DNA of 64,000 nt from Geotalea toluenoxydans JCM 15764 (GTDB lineage: Bacteria; Desulfobacterota; Desulfuromonadia; Geobacterales; Geobacteraceae). Position numbers and translations under genes: made by a program. Below are positions 10,432 to 19,478 of the stretch, one piece after another; positions within the stretch are counted from its first letter, which is position 1, and each line of letters begins with the position of its first letter. The stretch covers positions 1 to 64,000 of the forward strand of contig NZ_BBCJ01000021.1 of the NCBI RefSeq assembly GCF_001311985.1, given 5' to 3'. The notes under the pieces were generated by a model, which was not told where the DNA came from, made no database searches, and worked only from the letters and a program-made list of their open reading frames with translations.

Positions 10432-12011
10432 TCATTTGGCCCTGAAGGCTTCCATGGCCCATTCCAGGTCGGGTAGTTGCAGGCCCAGCCCCTCCCGCGT
10501 CGATTCCTCTTTCAGGGCTGCCTTTCTTGCTATTTTCCCAACATGCTCAGCATCTATTTTAATGCCGTGATGATCTAAAAGCGTGCCCATGTCCCTCCAG
10601 AGCCTTGACACCGCGCCGGCAAAGGTTTCCACCGCATCCACCTGTGAATTTCTGGCAAAGGTCAGATCGTTTTGCGCATTGATCACATCCTGAACTGTGC
10701 TTGTACCGGCCTGATTGTTCCTGCGGTATTCTTCAAGACGCTTCTCCGCTATCCTCAAGGACATGTCGGCCATCCGCACCTGCAATCGGGCAGAAATCAA
10801 CGCCCGCATGTCCGACTCTACCTCATTGCGGATCCTCCAGCTGAGCGACCTGATCTGGTTTAGCAACTGTTCGGTCCTGATCTTGCTCCTGCGGTAATCA
10901 TTGACGGCTGCCGTATTGCCGATGGGATAGCTGAACTGCATGCCGACGGTCCAAAATCGTCTTCTGCCGTCAATGATCTCCTTCCAGTTTTTGCTCATCG
11001 TCTCACCAGTGCCGTTAAGTCCGCCGCTGCCGGTCAGGGAAAGTTCGGGCCACGCCTGCCGCCTTGCGATGCGCTCCTGCACCTGCGCCACATTATATGA
11101 AATTTGTAACTGCAGCAGTTCGGGACGTAGATCGAGTGCAGCCACTACAGCCTGTTCCTCCGTCTCCTGCGGCTCCTCACGGGAGGGTGGATCAACGGGG
11201 ATTATGGTGGCTTTCCCTTCCTGACCGATAAGATAACGGAAGCCTGCCTCATGGTCCTTACATTGCGTTCCGCCTCCACCAGCTCCTTGCGACGCTGAAC
11301 AACGGCAAAATCGGCATCTGCCACCTCCATGGCCAGTGGTGTTTCCGGGGTTACCTTCTGCCTGACACCTTCAAGCAACATTTCAGCAGAAGCAAGGGCA
11401 GCCTTGCGCGTCTCCAGAATCCGACGCAGGGTGTAAAGACGGTTGTAGGACGTGACGACGGCGTGAACCGTATCGATAATGATGGAGCGAAACCTCTCCA
11501 CGGCATCCTGTAGATTGCTGTCGGCAGCAAAAATGGAAAATTCGTTCGTTTCCCTGCCTGCATTGCGTAACAGCGGCTGACTCAGGTTAAGCCCCAGAGA
11601 TGTCTGCCAGTCCCTGCTGGTCAATTCCGGGTCTTCCGATTCGGCGGTAGTGTAACCGGTCTGGGTGGAAACGGAAACACTCCCGCCAGTGGGAAGGTTC
11701 TGGGAAAGTCCGATGGTGGTCTGGGTGTTTCTGGTTCGAAAAGGCTCTCCCGGTGAAGCATTTATGCCGCTGTTTGCGGAAAGTGTCAGTAGCGGGTTGT
11801 AAATGCTGCGGCTGCGGATGGAATCAAGTTCTGCCATGAATGAGGAAAGAGATTCGTTATGAACCTCGATGTTGCTGGTCATGGCCATTTTTATGGCATC
11901 CATGCGGGAAAGGTTGAGTTCTTGGGGAAGGCTTTCACACTGACCGTCAATGGCTAGCAGTTGCACCAGGATGATGATGGGGAGTGGCAATTTCAGCCAA
12001 TCTCGGCGCAT
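10432..12011 (-). CDS. TolC-family outer membrane channel (frameshifted)
   Basis: About 526 residues after joining frames near 11240. A signal peptide (residues 1-25) is followed by two outer membrane efflux repeats. Typical pieces are 'AIKMAMTSNIEVHNESL', 'LSQPLLRNAGRE', and in the second half 'QISYNVAQVQERIARRQAWPELSLTGSGG' in outline, 'FSYPIGN' and 'AQNDLTFARNSQVD'. It would form a trimeric channel with a periplasmic alpha-helical tunnel. No adaptor or inner-membrane pump is adjacent, so its partner must be elsewhere. Confidence 0.8.
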
Positions 12012-12089
12012 AAAAAAATCCCCTTGGAAGTGCGAATTCTAAGAGGATTATATCTAATTAAATTTTTTTATCAATCAAGCCTTCGGTAA

Positions 12090-12365
12090 TCAGAAATCAG
12101 CTATGGTCCGTATCTGCTCCTGGGTCAGAAACCTGAGCGAGCCCATTCCTCCGGTGTTTTTCCTGATGGCATTCTCGATCAGCGAGCTGGCTTGGCCACG
12201 TTTGGCCTGTCCATGGCAGATGGCGCAGTTTGCTTTATACAGCATACCGTTTTCCCTTCTTTCAGGCACAACGGCGGCAGAGGCATCGGCATGGGCATAT
12301 GTGAATAAGCAGGCCTGCAGCATGAGGATCATGGGGAAAACCATGTGTGTCATTTTTTTCAACAT
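12090..12365 (-). CDS. Small periplasmic monoheme cytochrome c
   Basis: 91 residues, AAGGAGACGACAA before the ATG. Signal peptide to about residue 27, then one heme motif CAICH in the 'LYKANCAICHGQAKRG' context and a C-terminal GGMGSLRFLTQEQI segment whose Met is the likely sixth ligand. It matches the heme domain of the Pro-Thr-linked cytochrome at 5054-5671 (shared GGMG and T.(E/S)QI pattern), so the two are paralogs, with or without a stalk. Likely a soluble electron shuttle. Confidence 0.85.
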   Translation of the reverse strand: MLKKMTHMVFPMILMLQACLFTYAHADASAAVVPERRENGMLYKANCAICHGQAKRGQASSLIENAIRKNTGGMGSLRFLTQEQIRTIADF

Positions 12366-12549
12366 TTGTCGTCTCCTTGCACTGTAGCGGTTTTACCGTT
12401 GCTTCAGGATACCGACAAAGAACCCCTTTAATATGTGATTATTGTCACCGGGGACCTGATTCCCGGCCTTGCCGGCCGTTGACCGTCATCACGGCTATGT
12501 TATGCTTTTTTAATAGGCCAAGGGAAAATCGAACGTAAGGAAGGATGAA

Positions 12550-12633
12550 ATGGACTACCATAAATTCATCGAAGATGTTCTGGAACAGGCCGGGTGCAGC
12601 GAGACCTCTGCTTGCCTGATATCGGTCTGGTAA
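12550..12633 (+). other. Short ORF of 27 codons with a good ribosome binding site
   Basis: AAGGAAGGATGAA precedes an ATG that opens MDYHKFIEDVLEQ and stops after 27 codons. The opening looks like real coding sequence, and a +1 frame continues for another 35 codons. It may be the start of a small frameshifted gene or a leader. I do not recognise a family. The rest of 12366-12685 shows nothing else. Confidence 0.3.
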
Positions 12634-12685
12634 AACAGCAGCCTGATTACCGATTTTCTCCCGGCTGTGCCTTCCGGAGGTTTCC

Positions 12686-14135
12686 ATGGAATCCTCGGAA
12701 TACTGGTTGCCTAGGCTCTTGCTGCAACGGGGTCTGGGCTTGATTTATCTGATGGGCTTTCTGGTGGCACTCAACCAGTTCCGGCCGTTGTGCGGCCAGA
12801 AGGGGCTGTTACCGGCTACCCACTACATGCAGCTGGTACCGTTCCGTTCCGCCCCCAGCATCTTTTACCTGTTTCCCTCTGACCGGGCCTTCCAACTCTT
12901 TGCCTGGCTTGGCACCGGTCTCTCCCTTGCGGCAATGACCGGCCTCTCCGAGGCATATGGAACACCTGTATCAATGATCGTCTGGTTTCTGCTCTGGGCC
13001 ATCTATCTGTCCTATGTCAATATCGGTCAGGATTTCTACGCCTTCGGCTGGGAATCTCTCCTTCTTGAATGCGGTTTCCTCGCCATCTTTCTCGGACCGG
13101 TCGGCGTTGAGCGCCCATTGTCATCATCTGGCTCTACCGCTGGGTCCTGTTTCGTGTCATGTTCGGCGCCGGGCTGATCAAGATGCGCGGTGACCCATGC
13201 TGGCGTGACCTGAGCTGCCTGGACTACCACTTCGAAACCCAGCCCATGCCGAACCCCGTCAGCCGTTTTTTCCATCTCCTCCCTGCCGTGCTGCGGCGAT
13301 GGGGAGTTGCCTTCAATCATCTGGCCGAACTGATCATGCCCTGTCTCTACTTCGCTCCCCAACCGCTGGCAGTGACGGGCGGCGCCGTCTCTGCCGCCTT
13401 TCTCTTTTTCATCATCGTCAGCGGTAATTTTGCCTGGCTCAACTGGCTTGCCTTCATCCTCTGCTTTTCCACTGTCACCACCGGCCAGCTTCCATTCCTG
13501 CGCTGGAGGTTCCACCTCTTGCACCGCCACCGCCGCTGTTCGATGCCGCCTGCTGGGGAGTTGCGATTCTGGTGGCAATCCGCAGCATCCAGCCGGTGCT
13601 GAACATGATCTCACCGGCCCAGATCATGAACACCAGCTTTGACCCCTTCCATCTGGTTAACACCTATGGCGCCTTTGGCAGCATTACCCGTGAGCGTTAC
13701 GAAATCGTTGTCGAGGGAACGGCCGATAACGCACCCGGCACTGCGAGCGGCTGGGTGGAGTATGAATTCCGCGGCAAACCGGGGGACCCGCAGGGGATAC
13801 CGCCGCTCATCGCCCCCTACCATCTGCGTCTCGACTGGCTGATGTGGTTTGCGGCCATGCCTTCCCGGTCCCGGCCGCTGTGGTTTATTCATTTCCTGGC
13901 CAAGCTTCTTCAGGGGGACCGGCAAGTGCTGGGACTATTGAAGAAGAACCCGTTCCCTGACAAGCCCCCGCTTAAGGTGCGGGCGCTCTATTACCGCTAC
14001 CGTTTCACCACCGGGGAGGAGCATCGCCGTACCGGCCAGCACTGGAGCAGGGAATTGATCGGCGAGTATCTGCCTGAAGTCTCACTTTCGTCCCCGTCGT
14101 TCCGCAGGATTCTGCAGGTCTACCAGCTGGAATAA
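12686..14135 (+). CDS. Lipase maturation factor family membrane protein (two indels)
   Basis: About 483 residues in three frames joined near 13115 and 13530. Several membrane helices, with the family features RGLGLIYLMGFL, NIGQDFYAFGWESLLLE, 'RVMFGAGLIKMRGDPCWRDL', and a C-terminal soluble part including 'NTYGAFGSITRERYEIVVEG' and WLMWFAA. The vertebrate relative LMF1 helps lipases fold in the ER. In bacteria the role is not established and may concern envelope proteins. The start at 12686 has GGAGG nine bases upstream. It is followed 18 bases on by a DUF2267 gene. Confidence 0.85.
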
Positions 14136-14153
14136 CCTTAAAAGGAGGCACCA

Positions 14154-14537
14154 ATGGACTATCGCAGCTACATGAATCAGGTTATGGAACTTCCCTTCAT
14201 CAATGATGAAAAAGCTGCTGACTCCGCCATCAAGACCGTTCTCGGGGTCCTGGCGAGCAAGATTGACGAAGACTGGGCCAGGGAACTGACCAACATCCTC
14301 CCCCCGGAGCTGGATTTCGCCACCTTGCGCGGCCAGCAGCAGGCGCCGGTCCAGCTGTCCATCGACGATTTCTTCTCCGCCGTGGCGGAACAAATGCACC
14401 TGGACTGGCAGCAAGCCAGGGATCTGGTGGGGCGTGTTTTCCACTGTGTCAAGGAAAGCGAGGAGGGGGCCGACATCTTGGGAGAGATAGAAACCAAGTT
14501 GCCCCCTGACTGGGCGGCAATTGTCGATCAGGCATAA
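14154..14537 (+). CDS. DUF2267 domain protein
   Basis: 127 residues preceded by AAAAGGAGGCACCA. All-alpha, acidic, no signal peptide. The family pattern is ILPPELDF followed by a second half with 'FFSAVAEQ' and 'ARDLVGRVF'. Function unknown; related proteins often sit with stress-response genes. It ends at a strong terminator, so it closes the short operon begun by the lipase maturation factor gene. Confidence 0.8.
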   Translation: MDYRSYMNQVMELPFINDEKAADSAIKTVLGVLASKIDEDWARELTNILPPELDFATLRGQQQAPVQLSIDDFFSAVAEQMHLDWQQARDLVGRVFHCVKESEEGADILGEIETKLPPDWAAIVDQA

Positions 14538-14540
14538 AAA

Positions 14541-14569
14541 AAGAGGCTGCCGGTAACGGGCAGCCTCTT
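14541..14569 (+). terminator. Intrinsic terminator
   Basis: Eleven-base stem AAGAGGCTGCC / GGCAGCCTCTT with a short loop, preceded by an A-run and placed directly after the DUF2267 stop codon. It can serve the convergent cytochrome gene as well. Confidence 0.85.
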
Positions 14570-14608
14570 GCAATGTTATCTAACTACTAGCTCAGCCAGT
14601 CCGAGCAA

Positions 14609-14914
14609 TTATTTCTTATGGCACTGCTTGCATTCCACTGGTCCTTTTTCTTCCAGATCATGACAGCTGATGCAGATTTGGTGGGCAGTTTCCTTGTTCC
14701 AGTTGTCGATCTTACCGCCGGTTTTTTTCGGGTGGCAGTGAAAGCATTCATTGTTCAGATCCTGCTGGTGCTTCCTGTGGGAAAAAGGCAGTATCATCAC
14801 CCCCATTTTCAGGTTGATGATCTCGGGACCCGGATTTTTCGGCGTTGCGGCAAACGCAACCGCAGACAGTACACCAATGGACAACAGCAGAATGATCAAA
14901 ACAGCTCGTTTCAT
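14609..14914 (-). CDS. PpcA-like periplasmic triheme cytochrome c7
   Basis: 101 residues, AAAGGAGGAAACA before the ATG, signal peptide to about residue 22. Three heme motifs (CFHCH, CISCH, CKQCH) and the c7 layout: an early PFSHRKHQ segment supplying distal His ligands, then KETAHQICISCH and the closing 'GPVECKQCHKK'. It matches the roughly 70-residue mature domain of PpcA-family proteins of Geobacter, which shuttle electrons across the periplasm to outer-membrane cytochromes during Fe(III) reduction. Its best match among paralogs (PpcA-E) cannot be told by eye. Confidence 0.88.
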   Translation of the reverse strand: MKRAVLIILLLSIGVLSAVAFAATPKNPGPEIINLKMGVMILPFSHRKHQQDLNNECFHCHPKKTGGKIDNWNKETAHQICISCHDLEEKGPVECKQCHKK

Positions 14915-15079
14915 TGTTTCCTCCTTTCATCACAACAATAGTCACTGATAACTTGTTACTTCAGCACTACCGATACCTTTAAGTTCCTCTTTTTCCCATA
15001 TGTGCAGCTGATTTGCCAGACATTTATGATAAGATTATCTTAATTTAATCATTACCCGTTACCCGAGGAGAGCAATCAT

Positions 15080-15481
15080 ATGGATGGTGAAATGCCGTTT
15101 TCCCAATTCAGATACCTTGTGGAGAGCCATGGTATCTTTGCCGGATTTTCGCAGGTTACCCTTGACCAGGAAGACCTGGCCCTCCACGATCGGGAAAAGC
15201 TGAAACTGCAGACGGCTAACCTGGTTCTATCAGGCGGCATGCTCACTTTCGGCACCGATCTTTACAAGTGGCTGTGCAGTGTCAAACCTCAGACCATCGA
15301 GCGTCGCACCATCAGCATCATTCTCCACAACGATTCCCATCAGAAAATTGCCGCCTGGCAGGTCAGCAGTGCCTTTCCGGTCAAGGTCAGAGGGCTGCAA
15401 CTGAAATCTTCGGGCCACGAGGTGGTAATCGAGCTGATTGAAGTGGAGCACCGCGGGATAGAGCTCATCGAGCAGCTGTAA
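15080..15481 (+). CDS. Orphan T4 gp19-like tail-tube protein
   Basis: 133 residues, GAGGAGAGCAATCAT before the ATG. It follows the gp19/contractile tail-tube pattern: an N-terminal 'FSQFRYLVES..GIFAGFSQV' strand, a middle 'TLERR-like' segment (here TIERRTISIILHND) and the closing 'AWQVSSAFPVKVRGLQLKSS' in outline followed by EVVIELIEVEHRGIE. Such proteins form the inner tube of phage tails, type VI secretion or extracellular contractile injection systems. No sheath, baseplate, spike or ATPase gene is nearby, so this is a stand-alone copy of unknown use. Confidence 0.7.
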   Translation: MDGEMPFSQFRYLVESHGIFAGFSQVTLDQEDLALHDREKLKLQTANLVLSGGMLTFGTDLYKWLCSVKPQTIERRTISIILHNDSHQKIAAWQVSSAFPVKVRGLQLKSSGHEVVIELIEVEHRGIELIEQL

Positions 15482-15483
15482 CC

Positions 15484-16944
15484 CTATTTCCTTACCTGGA
15501 AGGTCTGTCGCTCCATGATCATATCTACCACCGGCAGCTGCGGCACCTTCTCCAGGCCGTAAATCTCCTTCAGATTCATGTCCTTGGGCACCGCGGCCAG
15601 AAGCGACTCCGCCACCTTCTGATCAGCCTGGCGATAGCGCAGCTTTACCTCCACCGTTACCTTCTTCGCCCCCTTCGCCCCGTTCATGCCGTAGAAAACG
15701 TCCTTGTAGCCGTGGGGAGGAATGGTATCGTGGCGGGAAAAGGCCGTTACCACCCATGGATCCACGGCAAAATGGAAGTCCTTTCCCATACCGTCCGAAT
15801 TGAAGATGCGGGTGTTTTCCGGCAAGGCGCCGGCCTTCTGAACGGCGCCGCTGGCCAATACCACCTTGCCCTTCTCGTCTTTTGCCGTTATCTCCAGCCA
15901 CATCTGCCGCACGTTGGTCAGGGAGGTGGGCAGGTTGTGTCCGGCGCGGATATTCTTTACCCTGACCTTCAGCTCACTGAGCTGCCCTGCCCGGTAAACC
16001 GGCGTCATCTCCAGTGCTGCGGCACTCTTCAGATGCTCCACCGCCATCTGGTATTTTTCCTTCAGGGATGCGACCAGCTCCCTGTCACCCGTTCTCTCGG
16101 CCGCAGCCCCGGCCAGATAATAGAGGAGATAATTGGCGCCATTGAAGTAGTGGTGGTATTCACCCCTTTCCGGCTTTCTGAATTCATCGGCCGTGCGTTT
16201 GAAGGTGGCGGTATCCACCATGTGGCAGTCCTGGCAGAGGATTGACTTTTGGGCATAGGGGCCATGTTTCCACTCCAGGTAGGTGGCTTCCAGGGGAAAA
16301 TGGGCATCGTAATGGTAGACCTGGTGGCAGGAGGCACAGAGGTCGGCTTGCTGGTGCAGCGAAGACTCTTCGCATTTGTGGAAGCCACCGCCGCAATCGG
16401 CAGAAGGCTTCCACGGTCCGCGCTTGACGAGATCGGTTCCCTCCTTGCCGGAAAGACCGGGACTGAGGATCATCGAGCCGTTTTCAGGCTCATGGGATGG
16501 GGTCTGCCAGTGGGTAGTGTCGCTGATGGAATGGCAGATATCGCAGGAGACGCCCCCCAGGGCCATGGGGCTCAAGCCGGCCAGTCCCGGCCCTTTAATT
16601 TCGCCGGTTACCATGCCCGCCGCGGAGTGGCAACCCTCGCACTGGCGGGTAACCTCATGCCCCACCGCCTTGACCGCCTTGTTCAGCTCCCCCTGGTAGA
16701 CCGGGTCAAGGAAGGCAAGCTGGTGCACGGAGCCGTTCCACTCCCGGAACTGTTTTTCATGGCAGCCGCCGCAGTCGGCCGGTGGAGTAAACTCCGCCGG
16801 CGACTTGTTCCACTTGATAAGCGACGGATAGAACGGGTAAAATTCCCGATCCACGTGGAAGACCGCCGGCGCCGCAACAGAGGTAGCCGCCAGCGCCAGT
16901 ACAACAGCGATGGCAGCCGCAACTTTAGCATATGGATGTTTCAT
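15484..16944 (-). CDS. Pentaheme cytochrome c with C-terminal beta domain
   Basis: 486 residues with AGGAGGGACTG upstream and a signal peptide to about residue 25. Five CXXCH motifs (CGGCH, CEGCH, CDICH, CASCH, CQDCH) lie in residues about 55-245, in the arrangement of the cytochrome c554/octaheme reductase group. An extra Cys-rich spot, CGGGFHKC, between the third and fourth motifs is not a normal heme site. The last 150 residues (RVKNIRAGHNLPTS onward) look like a beta-sandwich. It is probably a periplasmic oxidoreductase or electron-transfer protein; hcp lies upstream on the same strand, which hints at nitrogen-oxide chemistry without proving it. Confidence 0.8.
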   Translation of the reverse strand: MKHPYAKVAAAIAVVLALAATSVAAPAVFHVDREFYPFYPSLIKWNKSPAEFTPPADCGGCHEKQFREWNGSVHQLAFLDPVYQGELNKAVKAVGHEVTRQCEGCHSAAGMVTGEIKGPGLAGLSPMALGGVSCDICHSISDTTHWQTPSHEPENGSMILSPGLSGKEGTDLVKRGPWKPSADCGGGFHKCEESSLHQQADLCASCHQVYHYDAHFPLEATYLEWKHGPYAQKSILCQDCHMVDTATFKRTADEFRKPERGEYHHYFNGANYLLYYLAGAAAERTGDRELVASLKEKYQMAVEHLKSAAALEMTPVYRAGQLSELKVRVKNIRAGHNLPTSLTNVRQMWLEITAKDEKGKVVLASGAVQKAGALPENTRIFNSDGMGKDFHFAVDPWVVTAFSRHDTIPPHGYKDVFYGMNGAKGAKKVTVEVKLRYRQADQKVAESLLAAVPKDMNLKEIYGLEKVPQLPVVDMIMERQTFQVRK

Positions 16945-17031
16945 CAGTCCCTCCTGTTTTTATAATCATGGCAATGCATTAAATAATAACGCAAAATTCA
17001 ATCGAGGAAAGGACTGCCCCCTATTTTTTCA

Positions 17032-18686
17032 CTATGCGCCAAGGGCCTGCCGCAGGTCGTTTTCGGCAGTGGTGGTCGGCCCCAGATCATAGTTCTGGAC
17101 GAGGAAATCCAGTACCCCCGGAGAAACGTACGCGGGCAGGGAGGGGCCGAGCCGGATGCCCTTAATCCCCAGATGGAGAAGAGTCAGGAGGATGACGTGC
17201 GCCTTCTGCTCGTACCAGGAGAGGATCATGGACAGCGGCAGTTCATTGACCCCGCATTCAAAGGCCTCGGCCAGGGCAAGGGCGATGCGGATGGCCGAAT
17301 AGGCGTCGTTGCACTGCCCCACGTCCAGCAGTCTGGGAATGCCGCCAATATCGCCGAATTCCAGCCGGTTGAAACGGTTCTTGCCGCAGGCAAGGGTCAG
17401 AATCACACAGTCCTTGGGCACCTGTTGTGCCAGCTCGGTGAAGTAGTTGCGTCCCGGCTTGGCCCCATCGCAGCCACCGATGAGGAAAAAGCGGCGGATA
17501 GCACCTGTTTTTACCGCGTCCACCACTGCCCCGGCCACCTTGAAAACCGCCTCATGGCCGAAGCCGACCAGGATCTCCTGTCCCGGCTTTTCCGGCAGGT
17601 CGGGAAGCTGCATGGCTTTTTCTATCACCGGCGAAAAATCGAACCCCTCCAGATGGGTAATGCCGGGCAAGGCCACCTCTCCCCAGGTGAAAAGCCGGTC
17701 GGTATAGGAGGGGTCGGGGCGCTGGATGCAGTTGGTATTGAAGATGATCGCACCGGGGAAATCAGGGAGTTCCCTGGTCTGGTTCTGCCAGGCGGTGCCG
17801 AAGTGGCCGGCGAAATGGGAGTATTTTCTCAGCCCCGGGTAACCGTTGGCCGGTAACATCTCGCCGTGGGTGTAGACATTGATCCCCTTTCCCTCGCTCT
17901 GTTTCAGGATCTCTTCCAGCATGGGCAGGTCGTGCCCTGAAACGACGATTCCCTTGCCGCCACGGGTTCCCAGATTTACCTTCATCGGCTCCGGATCGGC
18001 AAGACGCTCGGCATGCCCCTGGTAAAGGAGCTCCATGGTGCGGAGGTTCATCTTGCCGCATTCCAGCGCAAGCGGCACAAAATCCTGAAGGGTGGTCCGG
18101 CGATCAGCCGCAGCCGACAGGGCCCGGTGGATAAAGGCATAGATTTCATCATCTTCCTTGCCCAGTTCGGCCGCGTGCCAGGCAAACGCCCCCATACCTA
18201 GCAGACCGTAGAGGACCAGCTCCAGGGCCGACAGCGTATCCGGGTCCTGGTGCCAGGTCAAGACCCCGTATTGCCGGCCCTGGGTGATCAGCCCTGCCGT
18301 ATCTCCCGCAGGCTGCCATGCCGCAGGCCCGCTATGGAACTCCGGAGGCTTCTCCCTTTCCGTTCCTGGTAAGCCTTCTCGAACAAGGACCGCGCCTGTT
18401 CCTTCATCTGGTAACATCGCCGCAGGCGGCCGGCAATATCTTCCGGGTCAAAGTTCACATTGGTAACCCTGGTGAAAAGACCATCGAGCATGAACCGGTC
18501 CACTTCCGGGTCCTTCGCCCCCAATTCCCGCGCCCGGTGGGCATAGACTGCGACCCCTTCGAGTCCATGGATCATCAGGTCCAGCAGGGCGGCGACCTGG
18601 GGATTCTTGCCGCAATTGCCCATCACCTCGCAACCCACTCCCTGGGCCGCCTGTTCGCACTGTCTGCAGAACATCGCTTTTTCCAT
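17032..18686 (-). CDS. hcp: Hybrid cluster protein (hydroxylamine reductase), frameshifted
   Basis: About 551 residues. The start at 18686 follows AAGGAGACTGGTC. The N-terminal cluster ligands C-x2-C-x7-C-x5-C are seen in CRQCEQ ... GCEVMGNC. One missing G near 18360 splits the gene; the repaired junction reads ERKGEKPPEF. The hybrid-cluster ligands lie in FNTNCIQ, LACGKNRFN and GQCNDAYSA, and VVSGHDL and NVYTHGEMLPA are further conserved blocks. Hcp reduces NO or hydroxylamine in the cytoplasm of anaerobes under nitrosative stress. No Hcr reductase is adjacent. Confidence 0.92.
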
Positions 18687-18775
18687 GACCAGTCTCCTTA
18701 GGAATATTTTATATGAACAGTATGGCAGCAACGGACGCCATTTCAAGCTGTTGCGGCTGTTGTCCGGTTCTCAGT

Positions 18776-19474
18776 CTAGTCGCCCCTTATTTTCGCCTGG
18801 GCGGCCAGGGTGGCAATGCCCCCGGCAAAACCGGCCAGAAGCCAAACGATACCCATGGTGAGGGCCATGGCGACACCATCAACGAGAGGCACTCCGGCAA
18901 GAAAAAGGGGAATTTTGGATAAGATCTGACCGTTTTCTTTTTCCCGCCGGGCCTTGATGGTGAGGTAAAGAATGTAGCCGAACTGCACCGCAGCCAGAAG
19001 TACGAGCACAAGGTTCGGCTTTCCGGCGCAGACAATGCCGCTGATCATATAGATCATGAAGCGGCAACCGGCCATGGGGATGGCGGCAAGGGGTGAAAAA
19101 CCATGCCCCAGGTTGTAGGTTGTGATGAAGAGCAGCAGGATTACGGCGGCGCAGAAGGCGATATAGCCCCCGGCCGCAAAAAAAAGGCAAAGTGACACGG
19201 CAAAGAGGGATAGCCAGCAGATCCTGGCCTCGTCTGCACTGATCCTGCCGGACGGGATCGGCCGGTCGGGTCGTGTCTGACGATCCATATCGGCATCAAG
19301 CCAGTCGTTCATGGCCATGCCGCCGCAGTACATTAATGAAAAGGCGAGCAGTAGCAGGAATATCTTCTTCAGCTGCCAGTTGCCCGACAGCAGACATGCG
19401 GCCAGGGTGTTGATCCAGATCGTCGGCAGATTGCTGACTCTGCACAATTCGAGATAGATACGAACAGGCTTCAT
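18776..19474 (-). CDS. eboC: EboC-like UbiA-superfamily prenyltransferase
   Basis: About 233 residues. The start at 19474 (MKPVRIYLEL) follows AGGGAGTGAAGCC. Eight or so membrane helices. The first Asp-rich motif is NDWLDADMDRQTRPDRPIPSG, the UbiA prenyl-diphosphate site. The second motif normally seen in a later loop is weak here. It lies 4 bases after the phosphatase-like gene and ends the ebo operon. In cyanobacteria the ebo set is needed to move a scytonemin precursor to the periplasm; EboC is presumed to attach or handle an isoprenoid. Confidence 0.8.
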   Translation of the reverse strand: MKPVRIYLELCRVSNLPTIWINTLAACLLSGNWQLKKIFLLLLAFSLMYCGGMAMNDWLDADMDRQTRPDRPIPSGRISADEARICWLSLFAVSLCLFFAAGGYIAFCAAVILLLFITTYNLGHGFSPLAAIPMAGCRFMIYMISGIVCAGKPNLVLVLLAAVQFGYILYLTIKARREKENGQILSKIPLFLAGVPLVDGVAMALTMGIVWLLAGFAGGIATLAAQAKIRGD

Positions 19475-19478
19475 GGCT

